Shown here one piece after another: positions 25,005-35,168 of a stretch of DNA of 64,000 nt. The notes beneath the pieces were generated by a model, which saw only the letters and a program-made list of their open reading frames with translations, did not search any database and was not told the DNA's origin. Numbering within the stretch: position 1 is the stretch's first letter; each line of letters opens with the position of its first letter. The translations under genes were made by a program, and so were the position numbers. The DNA lies in NCBI RefSeq assembly GCF_002209485.1, contig NZ_NJIX01000001.1, forward strand, positions 930,001-994,000. The letters are read 5' to 3'. This stretch comes from Achromobacter sp. HZ34. Its GTDB lineage: Bacteria; Pseudomonadota; Gammaproteobacteria; Burkholderiales; Burkholderiaceae_B.

Positions 25005-28000
25005 GCCTGCGGCGCGGTCGCGGTCGCGGCCGGCGCTGCCGGTACGATTGCAACGGCGGCCGGACGAGTGACGTGCAGCGTGGCGTGCGCACGGGCGAAC
25101 TGCTCGGTCAGGGAAGGTTTGGCCGCGAACGCAATGCCGGCGCGCGCTGCCGTGCCGGCGCCGTTATCGCTGGCCGCCAGCGCTTCAGCCGTTCCGATCG
25201 CGGCTATCGGGCTTTCCGTATGCAGCACGGAGGCCGCGTCGGCGTGGCCGGGACGTCCACCGAATTCGATCGTCATGTCGCGCTGCGTCTGATTGCCATT
25301 GCTGTCGCGCACGATGATCTGGATGCGCAGTTCGGCGCCATTGGGCGGCGTCTTGCCGGCCAATGTCCCATGCACCGGATCGAAACGGACCCAGGCGGGC
25401 AGCGCCTGGCCATTGGCCTGGCGTACCTCGACGTGCGCGGTGGCCCCGTTGATGCCCGCCCCGGCCGCTGCCGGCAAAGGCAGGGACACCGAGAACGGCT
25501 GGTTCGGACCCGCGTTGACCCGGATGGCCTGGTCCGCGGCATTCAGCAGCACTTCGCCGACGTCGGGCACCGGGATCGCCGTCGCCGCATCCACGGACGT
25601 GCGGCTCAAGGAGCCATGCGCTGGCTGGCCGCCTACGGTGCCGAACGAACCCGGGCCGCTGCCCACGTCGCCGACATCCGTCGGCGAGAAGGTGATCGCG
25701 TTGACCATGGGCGGCATGCCCAGGGGCGGCGCGTCGGCGAAAGCGTCGATCACGATCAAGGGGTTGGAAATACCGCTGGTCAGGTCCAGGGGGAAGAACG
25801 GCATCGAGTCCGGCGCGAACTGCGTGCGGGACGCGCCCGGTCCCTGGCTCGCCGACGTGCCGTTGCCGCTACTGAATGGCGCCGGGGGCGGCAGCAGGGA
25901 GATAAGCGCTGGCGGCGCCGGATCGGCCGCAGGCGGGGTGGGCGGCACGACGACCGGCGGGGTGATGTCCATGGCCACCTGGCGGGTGAACGCCGCGCTT
26001 TCCTTGACGCCGTCATTGACCGTGAAGCTGATGGTACGCAACGTATCGGCCGGCAGCGTCGCCGTGTCCTTGTAGGTAACGGCGCGCAAGGCTGCCTGCC
26101 ACTGCGCCAAGGTCGCGGTCGCGCCCTGTGACGTCAGCGTCAACGTTCCGGAAGCGGCATCGTAGGCGGCGGTGATGTTGCCCATGGATGCCCCGTCGTT
26201 GGCGAAGGCAAGCACGTCCTCGCCGGCATGGAAGCCGGCGCCCACCCGCACCGTGGCCGATGCCAAGGTCGTGCTGTCACGGTCCGACAGCGTGATGCCG
26301 GTATCGACCGCCACCGCCACCGGCGGGTTGACGCCGTCGAAGACGAAGGTCGGCGCGCCACTGGCGGTGGAACCCACGATGGCCGTCTGGTCGGTGGCGG
26401 CGACCGTGACCGCGCGCGTGAAACTGGCGCTGGTCTTGGTGCCGTCGCTGACCGTGAAGCCTATGGTCCGCGTGGCCGTGTCCGGCGTGACCGCGGTATC
26501 GGTGTAGGCCACCGCCCGCAACGCCGCCTGCCACTGCGCGACGGTAGCCGTGGCACCGTCCGAAGTCAGCGTCAAGGTGCCCGTGGCAGCATCATAGACG
26601 GCGCGGATGTTGCCCATCGTCGAACCATCGTTGGCGAAGGCCAGGACGTCTTCACCGGCATGGAAGCCGGCGCCGATTTGCACCGTGGCCGACGCCAGCG
26701 TCGCGTTATCGTGATCCGACACGGTCAGGCCGGCGTCCACCGCGACGGGCGTGGACGGCGCATTGTCGCCGGCCACGAAGGCGGCGGCGCCCGTGCTGCC
26801 GGTCGCGACGACGGGCGTCTGGTCGACGGCGGTCACTGTCACGTCGCGCGTGATAGCGGCGCTGCTCTTGGTGCCGTCATTGACGCTGAACCCGATGGTG
26901 CGCGTGGCCGTATCGGGCGAGAACGCCGTATCGGTGTAGGTGACCGCCTGCAAGGCGCTTTGCCATTGCGCCAGCGTGGCGGTGTGACCCGCTGAAGTCA
27001 GCGTCAACGTGCCTGTCACGGCATCGTAGGTGGCCGTGATATTGCCCATGGACGAACCGTCGTTGACGAAACCGAGCACGTCCTGGCCCGCATGGAAGCC
27101 GATGCCGATCTGCACGGTGGCCGTGGCCAGCGTGGTGTTGTCAGCGTCGCTCAGCGTGATGCCGGCGTCGACCGCCACTGGCGTGGACGGCGCGTTGTCG
27201 GCGGCCACGAACGCGGCGCTGCCGGTGCTGCTGCTCGAGATCAGCGGGCTCTGGTCGGTGGCGGCGACGGTCAGGTCGCGGGTGTAGACAGCGCTTGTCT
27301 TTGTCCCATCGTCGACGGAAAAATTTATCGAGCGCGTGGTCGTGTCCGGCGTGATAGCCGTGTCGAGATAGGTGACGGAGCGCAGCGCGGCCTGCCACTG
27401 CGCCAGGGTGGCCGAATGGTTCTGCGAGGTCAGCGTGAGCGTGCCGGTGCTGGCGTCGTAGCTGCCCGTGATGTCGCCCATCGTGCCGTCGTTGTAGAAC
27501 GTGAGCACGTCCTCGCCGGCATGGAAGCCCGCGCCAATCTGCACGGTCGCCGAGTCCAGCGTGGTGTTATCGAGATCCATGAGCAGGATGTTGTTATCGA
27601 CCGCGACTGGCGTGGAGGCGACATTGTCGCCCGCGACGAACGAGGCCGAACCGCTGCTGACGGTCGAGATCACCGGCGTCTGGTCGGTATCGGTCACGCT
27701 GACGGTGCGCGTCAATGCCGTGCTCGACTTGGTGCCGTCACTGATGGTGAATTGGATCGAGCGCTGCGTGTTGTCGGGTGTGATGGCCGTGTCGGTATAG
27801 GTCACCGCGCGCAGCGCGTTCTGCCACTGCAGCTGGGTTGCGCTCGAATCGGCCGAGGTCAGCGTCAACGTGCCGTGGACGGCGTCGTAGGTGGCCGAGA
27901 TGTTGCCCATCGTGCCATCGTTGATGAAGCCGAGCACGTCCTCGCCAGCATGGAAGCCGGCGCCGATCTGCACGGTGGCCGAGTTCAGCGTGGGGTTATC

Positions 28001-31000
28001 GAGGTCGGCCACCACGATGTTGGTATCGATCGCGACCGGTGTGGACGCCGTGTTGTCGCCGGCCACGAACGGGGCGCTGCCGGTGCTGCTGGTGGACAAC
28101 AGCGGGGTCTGGTCGCCGGGCGTGACGGTGATTAAGCGCGTCAGCACGTTGCTGAACTGCGGACCTGCGCTCAACGAGAAACTGACGGTGCGCGTCGCGC
28201 TGTTCGGCGTGACCAGCGTGTCCGTATAGGTGACCGAGCGCAGCGCGGCCTGCCATTGCGCGAGCGTGGCGGAGCCATCGCTGGAGATCAACGTCAGCGC
28301 GCCGGTCAACTGGTTGTAGTTGCCGGTGATGTTGCCCATCGTCAGGCCGTCATTGACGAACCAGAGCTGGTCCTCGCCACTGTGCAGGTTGCCGGTGATC
28401 GCGACCACCGCGCTGTCGACCACGTTGCCGAGCGGGTCGGCGACCGTCAAATTCGGATCGATCGCCACCGGTGTCGAGCTGGCATTGTCGCCCGCCACGA
28501 AGCTTACGCTGCCGGTGCTGGTGGTATCCAGCGCCGGGGCGGAACTGATAACGTCAACGCTGTAGTTGATCGGGGCGCTGGCCTTCACGCCGTCGTTGAT
28601 GACGATGCTGAGCGTGCGCGTGCCGAGCGGCGCATCGGCGGCACCCGAGAACTGGATATTGTCCAGCACCCTCTGCCACTGGGCGATGGTGCCGCCGGTC
28701 GAGGTAATCGTCAGGGTTCCAGTTGTGCCATCGTAGGTGATGTTCATGCCGTTGGTCAGCGTCGACGTGGGCAAGCTGAACCCCAGCCTGTCGCCACTTT
28801 GCATACCGCTTGTCATCTGTACGGTAATGGTCATCGACACCAGCGTCGAGCCGCTCACGTTCAGGTCCGTAAGCGTGATGCCACTGTCGATAGCCGTGGG
28901 GGCTTGACCCGGCAGGTAGCTCAGATGGTTGTCGGTGGCGCCGAGCAACGGGGTCTGGTGGGTTGCGTTCACCACGATGACCTTGTTCGAACCGCTACTA
29001 TCCTTTGTGCCATCGTTGGCGCTGAAACTGATGCTGCGGTTCGCGGTTTGCGGCACGGCGGCCGTATCGACGTAGGTGACCGAACGCAGCGCCGCCTGCC
29101 ACTGCGCAATGGTCGAGGCGCCGGCCGAGGTCAGCGTCAATGTGCCGGTACTGGCGTCGAAATGCGCCTGGATGTCGCCGAATGCGCCGCTGCCCAGGGC
29201 GAGCACGTCCTCGCCGTTCTGGTAGTTACCGGTGATCTTCACGGTAGCCGACGCCATGGTCGCCGAGTCCTGGTCTGTCAGCGTTACACCGGCATCCACC
29301 ACGACTGGCGTGGAGGGAGCGTTGTCGGCCGAGGTAAAGGTGACGGTGCCGCCGGTATCGGTAACGACCGGCGACTGTTCGGTCAGCACAACATCGACCG
29401 AACGCTGGAAGCTGGTACTGGTCTTCGCACCGTCGCTGACGGAGAAGCTGATGATGCGCTGCGTGGTACCGGGCGCCGAGGCGGTGTCCGTGTAGGTGAT
29501 CGAACGCAGCGCGGACTGCCATTGCGCAATCGTCGCCGTGCCATTCAACGAGCTCAGCGCCAGCACGCCGTTCGAGTACGAGCCTGTGATGTTGCCCATC
29601 GTCGAGCTGTCGTTGGTGAACAGCAGGAGGTCGCCGTTCGAGTCGTAGCCGGTCGAGATGACGACGTCGGCGTGGGTCAGCGTGCTGTTGTCCAGGTCTG
29701 AAAGCGTGATGCCGCCGTCGATCACGATGGGGGTAGAACTGGCGTTATCGCCCTGTGTGAAGGTCGCGTTGCCGTTGCTGCCGTGAATCATCGGCGTCTG
29801 GTCGATGTCGGTCACCGTCACGGTGGTGGTGACCCCCGTGCTGGACTTCGTGCCGTCGCTGACGACGAAACTGACGGTGCGTGAGGCGTTGCCCGGCGTG
29901 ACGGCCGTCGACTTGTAGGAAACGGCTTCCAGCGCGTTCTGCCACTGCATGAGCGTGGCCTGGTTACCTGACGAGGTCAGAATCATCACACCGTTCGTGT
30001 AGGTGGCAGAAATATTGCCGTACAGGGCGGTGTTGTTATTATTGAAAGCAAGGACGTCGGTCGCCTCGTAGTGGCTGGTGATGGTGATCACCGCCTCCTG
30101 CAGCGGCCCGCCGTCGAGATCGGTCACGCTGATGGCATCGTTCACGATGACTGCCGTGGATGCCGCGTTGTCGCCCGCGACAAACGCCACCGTATTGCCA
30201 CCCGCGCCGAGGACCGGAGTCTGGTCGGTGGCCGTCACTGCCACGGTACGCGTGGCCACCGAACTCGTCAGCGTGCCATCGTTGATCTGGTAGCTCACGG
30301 TACGCGTGAAGGTCGACGGCACCACCAGGTCGTTCGTGAACTTGATCGATGCCAGCGCATTCTGCCACTGCAGCAGGCTGGCGCCACCCGCGGAGGTCAA
30401 CGTCAGGATACCGGTACCCGAGTCATAGACGCCGGAAATATCGCCCATCGTCGACGGATTGCCGGCGAATACCAGTTCGTCATGATTGATCTGGAAGTTC
30501 CCCGTGATGGAGACCGTCGCGCTGACCAGGGTCGAACTGTTGCCATCGGCCAGCAGGACGCCGGCATCGACCGCGACCGGCGTCGAGGTGGCGTTGTCGC
30601 CGCTCACGAACTGGGCGGAGCCCACATCGGTCGTTACCGTGGGACCCGCGACCACCGTGAGGCTGCGGTGCACCACCAGGCTGGTCTTCGTTCCATCGTC
30701 GATCGAGTAGGTAATATCACGCGTGCTGGAGACCGCGGCACTCGTACTGAACGTGATCGAATCGAGCGCGGCCTGCCATTGGGCCAGTGTCGAGCCCGAA
30801 GATGTCAGTGTCAGGACACCACCGGAATAGCTCGCGCTGATACCGTTCTGGGCGATGAAGTTCAGGATATCGCCGGAATGAAAGCCGGTCCCGATCGTGA
30901 TGGTTGCCTTCGTCAGCGTAGTACTGTCGGCGTCGGTCACTGTCAAGCCGCTATCTATCGAGACGGCGCTGGAGCCCACCGTATAGGTTGGCGTGGGGGC

Positions 31001-32914
31001 GCCGCTGACGGTGAGGACCGGAGACTGCTCAGCCTTTGTGATCGTCACCGTCCGCGTCACAGCAGTGCTGGTGGCCGAGGTGCTGTCGGTGACCGTGTAC
31101 GTGATCGTGCGCGTCGCGGTGGATAGCGATCCGAACGACGAGAGATTCGAGAACTTGATCGACCGAAGTGCCTGCTGGTAATCCGCCAGCGACGCGGAAC
31201 CGGTCAGCGTCAGTACGCCTCCGGTGTAGGCCGCCGAAATGCCGTTCTGCGCGGTGAAAAGAAGAATATCGCTGGAACTGTAGTTGCCCGAGATTCTTAC
31301 GGTCGCCCCGGTCAGCGTCGTGGTATTCGGATCGGCCAGCGTCAGGCCGGCGTCCACGGCGACGGGGGTGGCACTGGTGCCGACGCCACTGTCGCCCGAG
31401 GTCCAGGCCGCCGAACCGCTACTCGTAGTGACGGTTGGCACTGCGGGGACGACTTCCTGATAGGTAAGGTTGTCCAGCGATGGCGACATGTATCCACCGC
31501 CGCTTTCTACATCGAGGATCTGCACGGAATGCACATTCGCGAAGTTGACGTTGCCCGAAACATCGACGGTATTGGTGAAATTATCCCCGCCGGGATTTGT
31601 CGTCGTAAAGATTACGACCGCCTTGGACATGTCGCCGTCCGGAACCAGATACAGCGTGCCCGCGGTTGCCGCATCCAGGTCGAACCTGCTCAACGTGAAT
31701 GCATTGCCGTCGGCCATGGTGATAGTCACCGAATACAATGGCACCGAGTTGTCGCCGACGTCGAACATCAGCGTTCCATCCGTAGGTCCGGATGAGAGAA
31801 AGGGAGCTCCGTGAGGATCGCCGTATTGGGGGCTGCCTGGCGCGCCGTTGGTATAGATGGTGGTGACCAAGCCGGTCGCGTCGGTGGCATAGGTCACGCC
31901 GTTGAGCGTGAACGTCGAATTAGTGGTGGAGAACCCCAAGCTGCTGTCGTAGCTCTCGACAGTCTGGACCAGTAATGCGTCGTACTGCGCCTGCGCCGCG
32001 GCCGATTCGATCACCGCGGTATGGGTCTTACCGGCCTGGTATTCCAGTGTCCAGTTGCCGCCCAGGGCAGCGGCTCCCGTCGCGTCCGTGGATGCGGCAA
32101 CGTTCAAATGCGTCAGTGCCGCGATCTGCTGGACCAGGTGCTGTCCGTCGGCGCTCTCGGCCACGTCGCAGCCGTAGATCAGGAAGTCGCCGCCGGGATT
32201 CATGGCGGCGCCGATGCGCGTCAGTTGGGCGCTTTCGGCCGCCAGGTCAGACGCGTTGAGCCAGGTCGAACCCGCCTGGATCATGCCGTCCGTGCCATGC
32301 GAAATCAGGTGGATGGCGTCCGCGCCGGGATGGGCCTGCAGATAATCCGCCATCTGCGCGAAGCCGTCCGTGCCGGCATTCAGCACCACATATTGCGTGC
32401 CCTGCGGCAGGCCTGCGATCAAGGCCTGGATATCCGACACGCTGGGATCGATGAACACCACCGAATGCGCCGTGGTATCGGTGGCGATCGCATCCGCCAC
32501 CAACAGCGTCTTCTGGGTGTCGACGGTGCTGTTCGTGCTGGTCTCGCTGACCTTGGCGTCATTCACCGCGCCGTCCGTGCCCTTGCCGCGGCCGGAAAGA
32601 CCGGCGTCGCTCTTGCCGCCATCGCCGTTCCTGGCACCGCCCTGCCCCACATCATGTTCAGCGATGGTCCTGGGCGCGGCGGGCGCCGTCGCGTCGTTCG
32701 CCGTGGCCGCGCCGGGATGCGCATCGCCGGCGGCATGCGTCTGGGCGGCATGCGGCTGCGCCATGGCTGCTACCGAAGCGTCATAGACCACCCGAGGTTC
32801 CAGCGCCATCAGCAAGGGAGTGGGCGCCACGCCGGATTTCGATCGCGCGTCTGCGCCCGTCTTGGCGCCCCCCGAAAACCCCAGGCGTTTCAGGAACTGC
32901 TGAACTGTATTCAT
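25001..32914 (-). CDS. giant DUF4347 repeat protein (putative secreted adhesin/surface protein)
   Basis: The protein has 2637 residues from ATG 32914, which is preceded by GGGAGTGG. Near the N-terminus there is LEPRVVYDAS (38-47), the LEPR-type motif found at the start of many giant exported proteins. A DUF4347 domain (about 150-316; VVFIDPSVSDIQAL, HLISHGTDGMIQ, FLIYGCDVAES) follows. Residues about 488-2318 are 13 tandem beta-rich repeats. A Pro-rich linker and one cadherin/He_PIG-like domain (about 2458-2548) precede an Ala-rich tail. No RTX nonapeptides and no classical signal peptide are seen. The four genes behind it look like its export machine. Confidence 0.9.
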   Translation of the reverse strand: MNTVQQFLKRLGFSGGAKTGADARSKSGVAPTPLLMALEPRVVYDASVAAMAQPHAAQTHAAGDAHPGAATANDATAPAAPRTIAEHDVGQGGARNGDGGKSDAGLSGRGKGTDGAVNDAKVSETSTNSTVDTQKTLLVADAIATDTTAHSVVFIDPSVSDIQALIAGLPQGTQYVVLNAGTDGFAQMADYLQAHPGADAIHLISHGTDGMIQAGSTWLNASDLAAESAQLTRIGAAMNPGGDFLIYGCDVAESADGQHLVQQIAALTHLNVAASTDATGAAALGGNWTLEYQAGKTHTAVIESAAAQAQYDALLVQTVESYDSSLGFSTTNSTFTLNGVTYATDATGLVTTIYTNGAPGSPQYGDPHGAPFLSSGPTDGTLMFDVGDNSVPLYSVTITMADGNAFTLSRFDLDAATAGTLYLVPDGDMSKAVVIFTTTNPGGDNFTNTVDVSGNVNFANVHSVQILDVESGGGYMSPSLDNLTYQEVVPAVPTVTTSSGSAAWTSGDSGVGTSATPVAVDAGLTLADPNTTTLTGATVRISGNYSSSDILLFTAQNGISAAYTGGVLTLTGSASLADYQQALRSIKFSNLSSFGSLSTATRTITYTVTDSTSATSTAVTRTVTITKAEQSPVLTVSGAPTPTYTVGSSAVSIDSGLTVTDADSTTLTKATITIGTGFHSGDILNFIAQNGISASYSGGVLTLTSSGSTLAQWQAALDSITFSTSAAVSSTRDITYSIDDGTKTSLVVHRSLTVVAGPTVTTDVGSAQFVSGDNATSTPVAVDAGVLLADGNSSTLVSATVSITGNFQINHDELVFAGNPSTMGDISGVYDSGTGILTLTSAGGASLLQWQNALASIKFTNDLVVPSTFTRTVSYQINDGTLTSSVATRTVAVTATDQTPVLGAGGNTVAFVAGDNAASTAVIVNDAISVTDLDGGPLQEAVITITSHYEATDVLAFNNNNTALYGNISATYTNGVMILTSSGNQATLMQWQNALEAVSYKSTAVTPGNASRTVSFVVSDGTKSSTGVTTTVTVTDIDQTPMIHGSNGNATFTQGDNASSTPIVIDGGITLSDLDNSTLTHADVVISTGYDSNGDLLLFTNDSSTMGNITGSYSNGVLALSSLNGTATIAQWQSALRSITYTDTASAPGTTQRIISFSVSDGAKTSTSFQRSVDVVLTEQSPVVTDTGGTVTFTSADNAPSTPVVVDAGVTLTDQDSATMASATVKITGNYQNGEDVLALGSGAFGDIQAHFDASTGTLTLTSAGASTIAQWQAALRSVTYVDTAAVPQTANRSISFSANDGTKDSSGSNKVIVVNATHQTPLLGATDNHLSYLPGQAPTAIDSGITLTDLNVSGSTLVSMTITVQMTSGMQSGDRLGFSLPTSTLTNGMNITYDGTTGTLTITSTGGTIAQWQRVLDNIQFSGAADAPLGTRTLSIVINDGVKASAPINYSVDVISSAPALDTTSTGSVSFVAGDNASSTPVAIDPNLTVADPLGNVVDSAVVAITGNLHSGEDQLWFVNDGLTMGNITGNYNQLTGALTLISSDGSATLAQWQAALRSVTYTDTLVTPNSATRTVSFSLSAGPQFSNVLTRLITVTPGDQTPLLSTSSTGSAPFVAGDNTASTPVAIDTNIVVADLDNPTLNSATVQIGAGFHAGEDVLGFINDGTMGNISATYDAVHGTLTLTSADSSATQLQWQNALRAVTYTDTAITPDNTQRSIQFTISDGTKSSTALTRTVSVTDTDQTPVISTVSSGSASFVAGDNVASTPVAVDNNILLMDLDNTTLDSATVQIGAGFHAGEDVLTFYNDGTMGDITGSYDASTGTLTLTSQNHSATLAQWQAALRSVTYLDTAITPDTTTRSINFSVDDGTKTSAVYTRDLTVAATDQSPLISSSSTGSAAFVAADNAPSTPVAVDAGITLSDADNTTLATATVQIGIGFHAGQDVLGFVNDGSSMGNITATYDAVTGTLTLTSAGHTATLAQWQSALQAVTYTDTAFSPDTATRTIGFSVNDGTKSSAAITRDVTVTAVDQTPVVATGSTGAAAFVAGDNAPSTPVAVDAGLTVSDHDNATLASATVQIGAGFHAGEDVLAFANDGSTMGNIRAVYDAATGTLTLTSDGATATVAQWQAALRAVAYTDTAVTPDTATRTIGFTVSDGTKTSASFTRAVTVAATDQTAIVGSTASGAPTFVFDGVNPPVAVAVDTGITLSDRDSTTLASATVRVGAGFHAGEDVLAFANDGASMGNITAAYDAASGTLTLTSQGATATLAQWQAALRAVTYKDTATLPADTLRTISFTVNDGVKESAAFTRQVAMDITPPVVVPPTPPAADPAPPALISLLPPPAPFSSGNGTSASQGPGASRTQFAPDSMPFFPLDLTSGISNPLIVIDAFADAPPLGMPPMVNAITFSPTDVGDVGSGPGSFGTVGGQPAHGSLSRTSVDAATAIPVPDVGEVLLNAADQAIRVNAGPNQPFSVSLPLPAAAGAGINGATAHVEVRQANGQALPAWVRFDPVHGTLAGKTPPNGAELRIQIIVRDSNGNQTQRDMTIEFGGRPGHADAASVLHTESPIAAIGTAEALAASDNGAGTAARAGIAFAAKPSLTEQFARAHATLHVTRPAAVAIVPAAPAATATAPQA
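25960..31450 (-). repeat. 13 tandem repeats of about 420-435 bp inside the giant gene
   Basis: Each unit encodes a variant of FVAGDNAxSTPVAVDAGxTL, GAGFHAGEDVLAF, GTLTLTS, QWQAALRxVTYTDT and DGTKxS. Anchor points in the DNA recur near 26330, 26760, 27198, 27634, 28060, 28490, 28910, 29320, 29745, 30165, 30590, 30975 and 31390. The five to six copies nearest the C-terminus are the most alike, while the two N-terminal copies and the seventh copy are diverged (the seventh has LSYLPGQAPTAIDSG). This pattern suggests recent duplication at the C-terminal end. Confidence 0.9.
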
Positions 32915-33320
32915 TGCGGCCACTCCCATACCCCAGCATTGCTCGGCGGCCACGCTTCGAAGCATTGTGTTACACCGCTCTAGGCCGGCGGCCACAAAGC
33001 TCAACGAAGCCCAGCGATCTCGGACTTAATTTGAAATTTTTTCGTAAATTTCGTGGCCGAAATAATAGCCAGAATGCTGTGGAAGCGGCACCCTCTTCAG
33101 TACAGAATTTTGCAACGATGCAGGCGTACGACACAGATGCCCGCAAAATGCCGGCACAAAGCAAGATTTTTTCTTACAGGAAGCTGATTTCCCTTAGGCG
33201 CGGCAGTCTAGGAGCAGCCTTCACAAAGCTGCAACAATTTCTCCATGCCGGGGAACAGCCCGAACTGGCAGGCGCCGGCGGATACGCGTCGATGTCTTGA
33301 AGGCGATGCGCGCCCGACGT
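32915..33320. promoter_or_regulatory. upstream region of the giant-protein cluster
   Basis: These 406 bases separate the giant gene from kefC. The stretch is AT-rich compared with its surroundings. It holds a palindrome GAAATTT (33033-33039)/AAATTTC (33046-33052), about 120 bases before the giant gene start. No gene was recognised. The promoter of the cluster should be here; no convincing -35/-10 pair was found. Confidence 0.4.
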
Positions 33321-35168
33321 TCACCCAGCCGCGCGCGCCTGCTCTTCCGTTCCCACCGTCTCCTCGCTCTGTGGCCCCCAGGAATCCCGGTGCGTGCTCA
33401 GCGCCAGCAGGCGATCCCGCGCGATGGACTGTTCCAGCGTCTCCTGGGCCCGTTTGGCCACCGTGATGCGCAAGCCTTCATCCTCGAAATTCGCGGTGGT
33501 CTCTTCCAGCATATTGACGTTGTTGCGCCGGAACGCATCCGCCACCTCACGCGCCTCGTAGGCATCCATGCCCAGCGCCTGCAAGGCGTGCCGCCCCGCG
33601 GTCAAGGCCGACTCGAACACTTCGCGCTCGACTACCTCGACCCCGCGCTGGCGCAGCTGGTAGTAATGCACCGCGTCGCGCGCCCGCGCCACGATGCGCA
33701 GATTGGGGAACTGCTCTTGCACCAGATCCACCAGGCGCAGGTTGTCCGACACGGTATCGATGGCGTTCACCAACACCCGTGCCCGCCCGGCACCCGCCGT
33801 CTCCAGCAGTTCGGCGCGCGTGGCGTCGCCGTAGAACACCTTCATACCGAACTTGCGCAGGGTCTCGATATTGTCAGGATCGTGATCCAGCACCACCACC
33901 TTCACGCCATTGGCCAGCAGCAAACGGCCGGCGATCTGGCCGAAGCGGCCGAAGCCCGCGATGATGACGCTGGCGCCATCGTCATCGATCTCGTCGTCCG
34001 CCCGCTGCTGCCGCGGCCGGCGCCGTTCCAATACATCCAGCACCGCCAATACGATAGGCGTGGCCGCCATGGACAGCGCCACCGCCAGCGTCAACAGCTT
34101 GGCCCAGTCGTCCGGCAGCACGCCAGCATCGTGCGCACTGCCGAACACCACGAAAGCGAATTCACTGCCCTGGCCCAGCAGCGTGGCGAACAGCACGCAA
34201 CGACCACCGCCTATGCCCAGCACATGGGACATGGCCCACAGCAACACGAACTTGGCCACCAGGAAGGCCAGCAACAGCCCCAACACCTGCCAGGGATGGG
34301 ACAGCAGCGTGCCGAAGTCGATCGACATGCCGACGCCGATGAAGAACAGCCCCAGCAGCAAGCCCTTGAACGGCTGGATATCGCTTTCCAGCGCGTGCCG
34401 GTATTCTGAGCTGGCCAGCAGCACCCCGGCCAGGAACGCCCCCATGGCCATGGACAGCCCGGCGCTTTCCATCAGTTGGCCCACGCCGATCACCAGGAAC
34501 AAGGCCACCGCGCTGAACACTTCGCGCAGGCCGGAGCGCGCCACGAAACGCAGCAGCGGGCGCGCCAGATAACGGCCGCCCACCACCGCGATGGCCAGGG
34601 CGATGACGATCTTCAAGGTCGCCAGCCACAAGGAGTCGCCCGCGCCGCCCTGCCCGCCGGCCAGCAGCGGGATCAGGGCCACCAGGGGAATGGCCGCCAG
34701 GTCCTGGAACAGCAGCACCGCGAAGGCGCGCTGTCCCAGCACGGTCTGCTGCAGGCTGCGTTCGTTCATGGCCTGCACGGCGATGGCCGTGGAGGACAGC
34801 GCCAGCGTCATCCCCACCAGCAGCGCCACGCGCCAGTCCAGCCCCTGCCACCAGACCAGGGCGCCCAGCGCCATGCCGCACACCGCCATCTGCAGCGCAC
34901 CGCCGCCGAATACCGGCACCCGCAGGTTCCACAGCCGCCGCGGGTCCAGTTCCAGGCCGATCAGGAACAACATCAGGACGACGCCGATCTCGGCGAAATG
35001 CAGGATCTCCGTCGGATCGTCCACCACCCGCAGGCCCCACGGGCCGATCACGCAGCCCGCGATCAGGTAACCCAGCACCGAGCCCATGCGCGCCCGCACC
35101 GCCAGCGGCACGAACACCACCGTGACGCCCAGGTAGACCAGGCCCTGCAACAGCAATTGCTCATTCAT
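33321..35168 (-). CDS. kefC: glutathione-regulated K+/H+ antiporter (CPA2 family), KefC/KefB type
   Basis: The 615-residue protein has about 12 membrane helices ([51 protein letters not shown]) and a cytoplasmic RCK/TrkA-N domain ([46 protein letters not shown]). This is the KefB/C architecture for electrophile-gated potassium efflux. ATG 35168 is the family start. It overlaps kefF by 8 bp. The order kefF-kefC in one operon matches E. coli, where KefF activates KefC. Confidence 0.92.
   Translation of the reverse strand: MNEQLLLQGLVYLGVTVVFVPLAVRARMGSVLGYLIAGCVIGPWGLRVVDDPTEILHFAEIGVVLMLFLIGLELDPRRLWNLRVPVFGGGALQMAVCGMALGALVWWQGLDWRVALLVGMTLALSSTAIAVQAMNERSLQQTVLGQRAFAVLLFQDLAAIPLVALIPLLAGGQGGAGDSLWLATLKIVIALAIAVVGGRYLARPLLRFVARSGLREVFSAVALFLVIGVGQLMESAGLSMAMGAFLAGVLLASSEYRHALESDIQPFKGLLLGLFFIGVGMSIDFGTLLSHPWQVLGLLLAFLVAKFVLLWAMSHVLGIGGGRCVLFATLLGQGSEFAFVVFGSAHDAGVLPDDWAKLLTLAVALSMAATPIVLAVLDVLERRRPRQQRADDEIDDDGASVIIAGFGRFGQIAGRLLLANGVKVVVLDHDPDNIETLRKFGMKVFYGDATRAELLETAGAGRARVLVNAIDTVSDNLRLVDLVQEQFPNLRIVARARDAVHYYQLRQRGVEVVEREVFESALTAGRHALQALGMDAYEAREVADAFRRNNVNMLEETTANFEDEGLRITVAKRAQETLEQSIARDRLLALSTHRDSWGPQSEETVGTEEQARAAG

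Noticed and set aside
25293-30368. Several 80-480-codon plus-strand frames across the giant gene
   Set aside because: They repeat with the period of the giant gene and are its antisense; no recognisable domain.
32914-33300. 128-codon plus-strand frame upstream of the giant gene
   Set aside because: No family likeness and no ribosome binding site; it lies on the promoter region of the giant gene.
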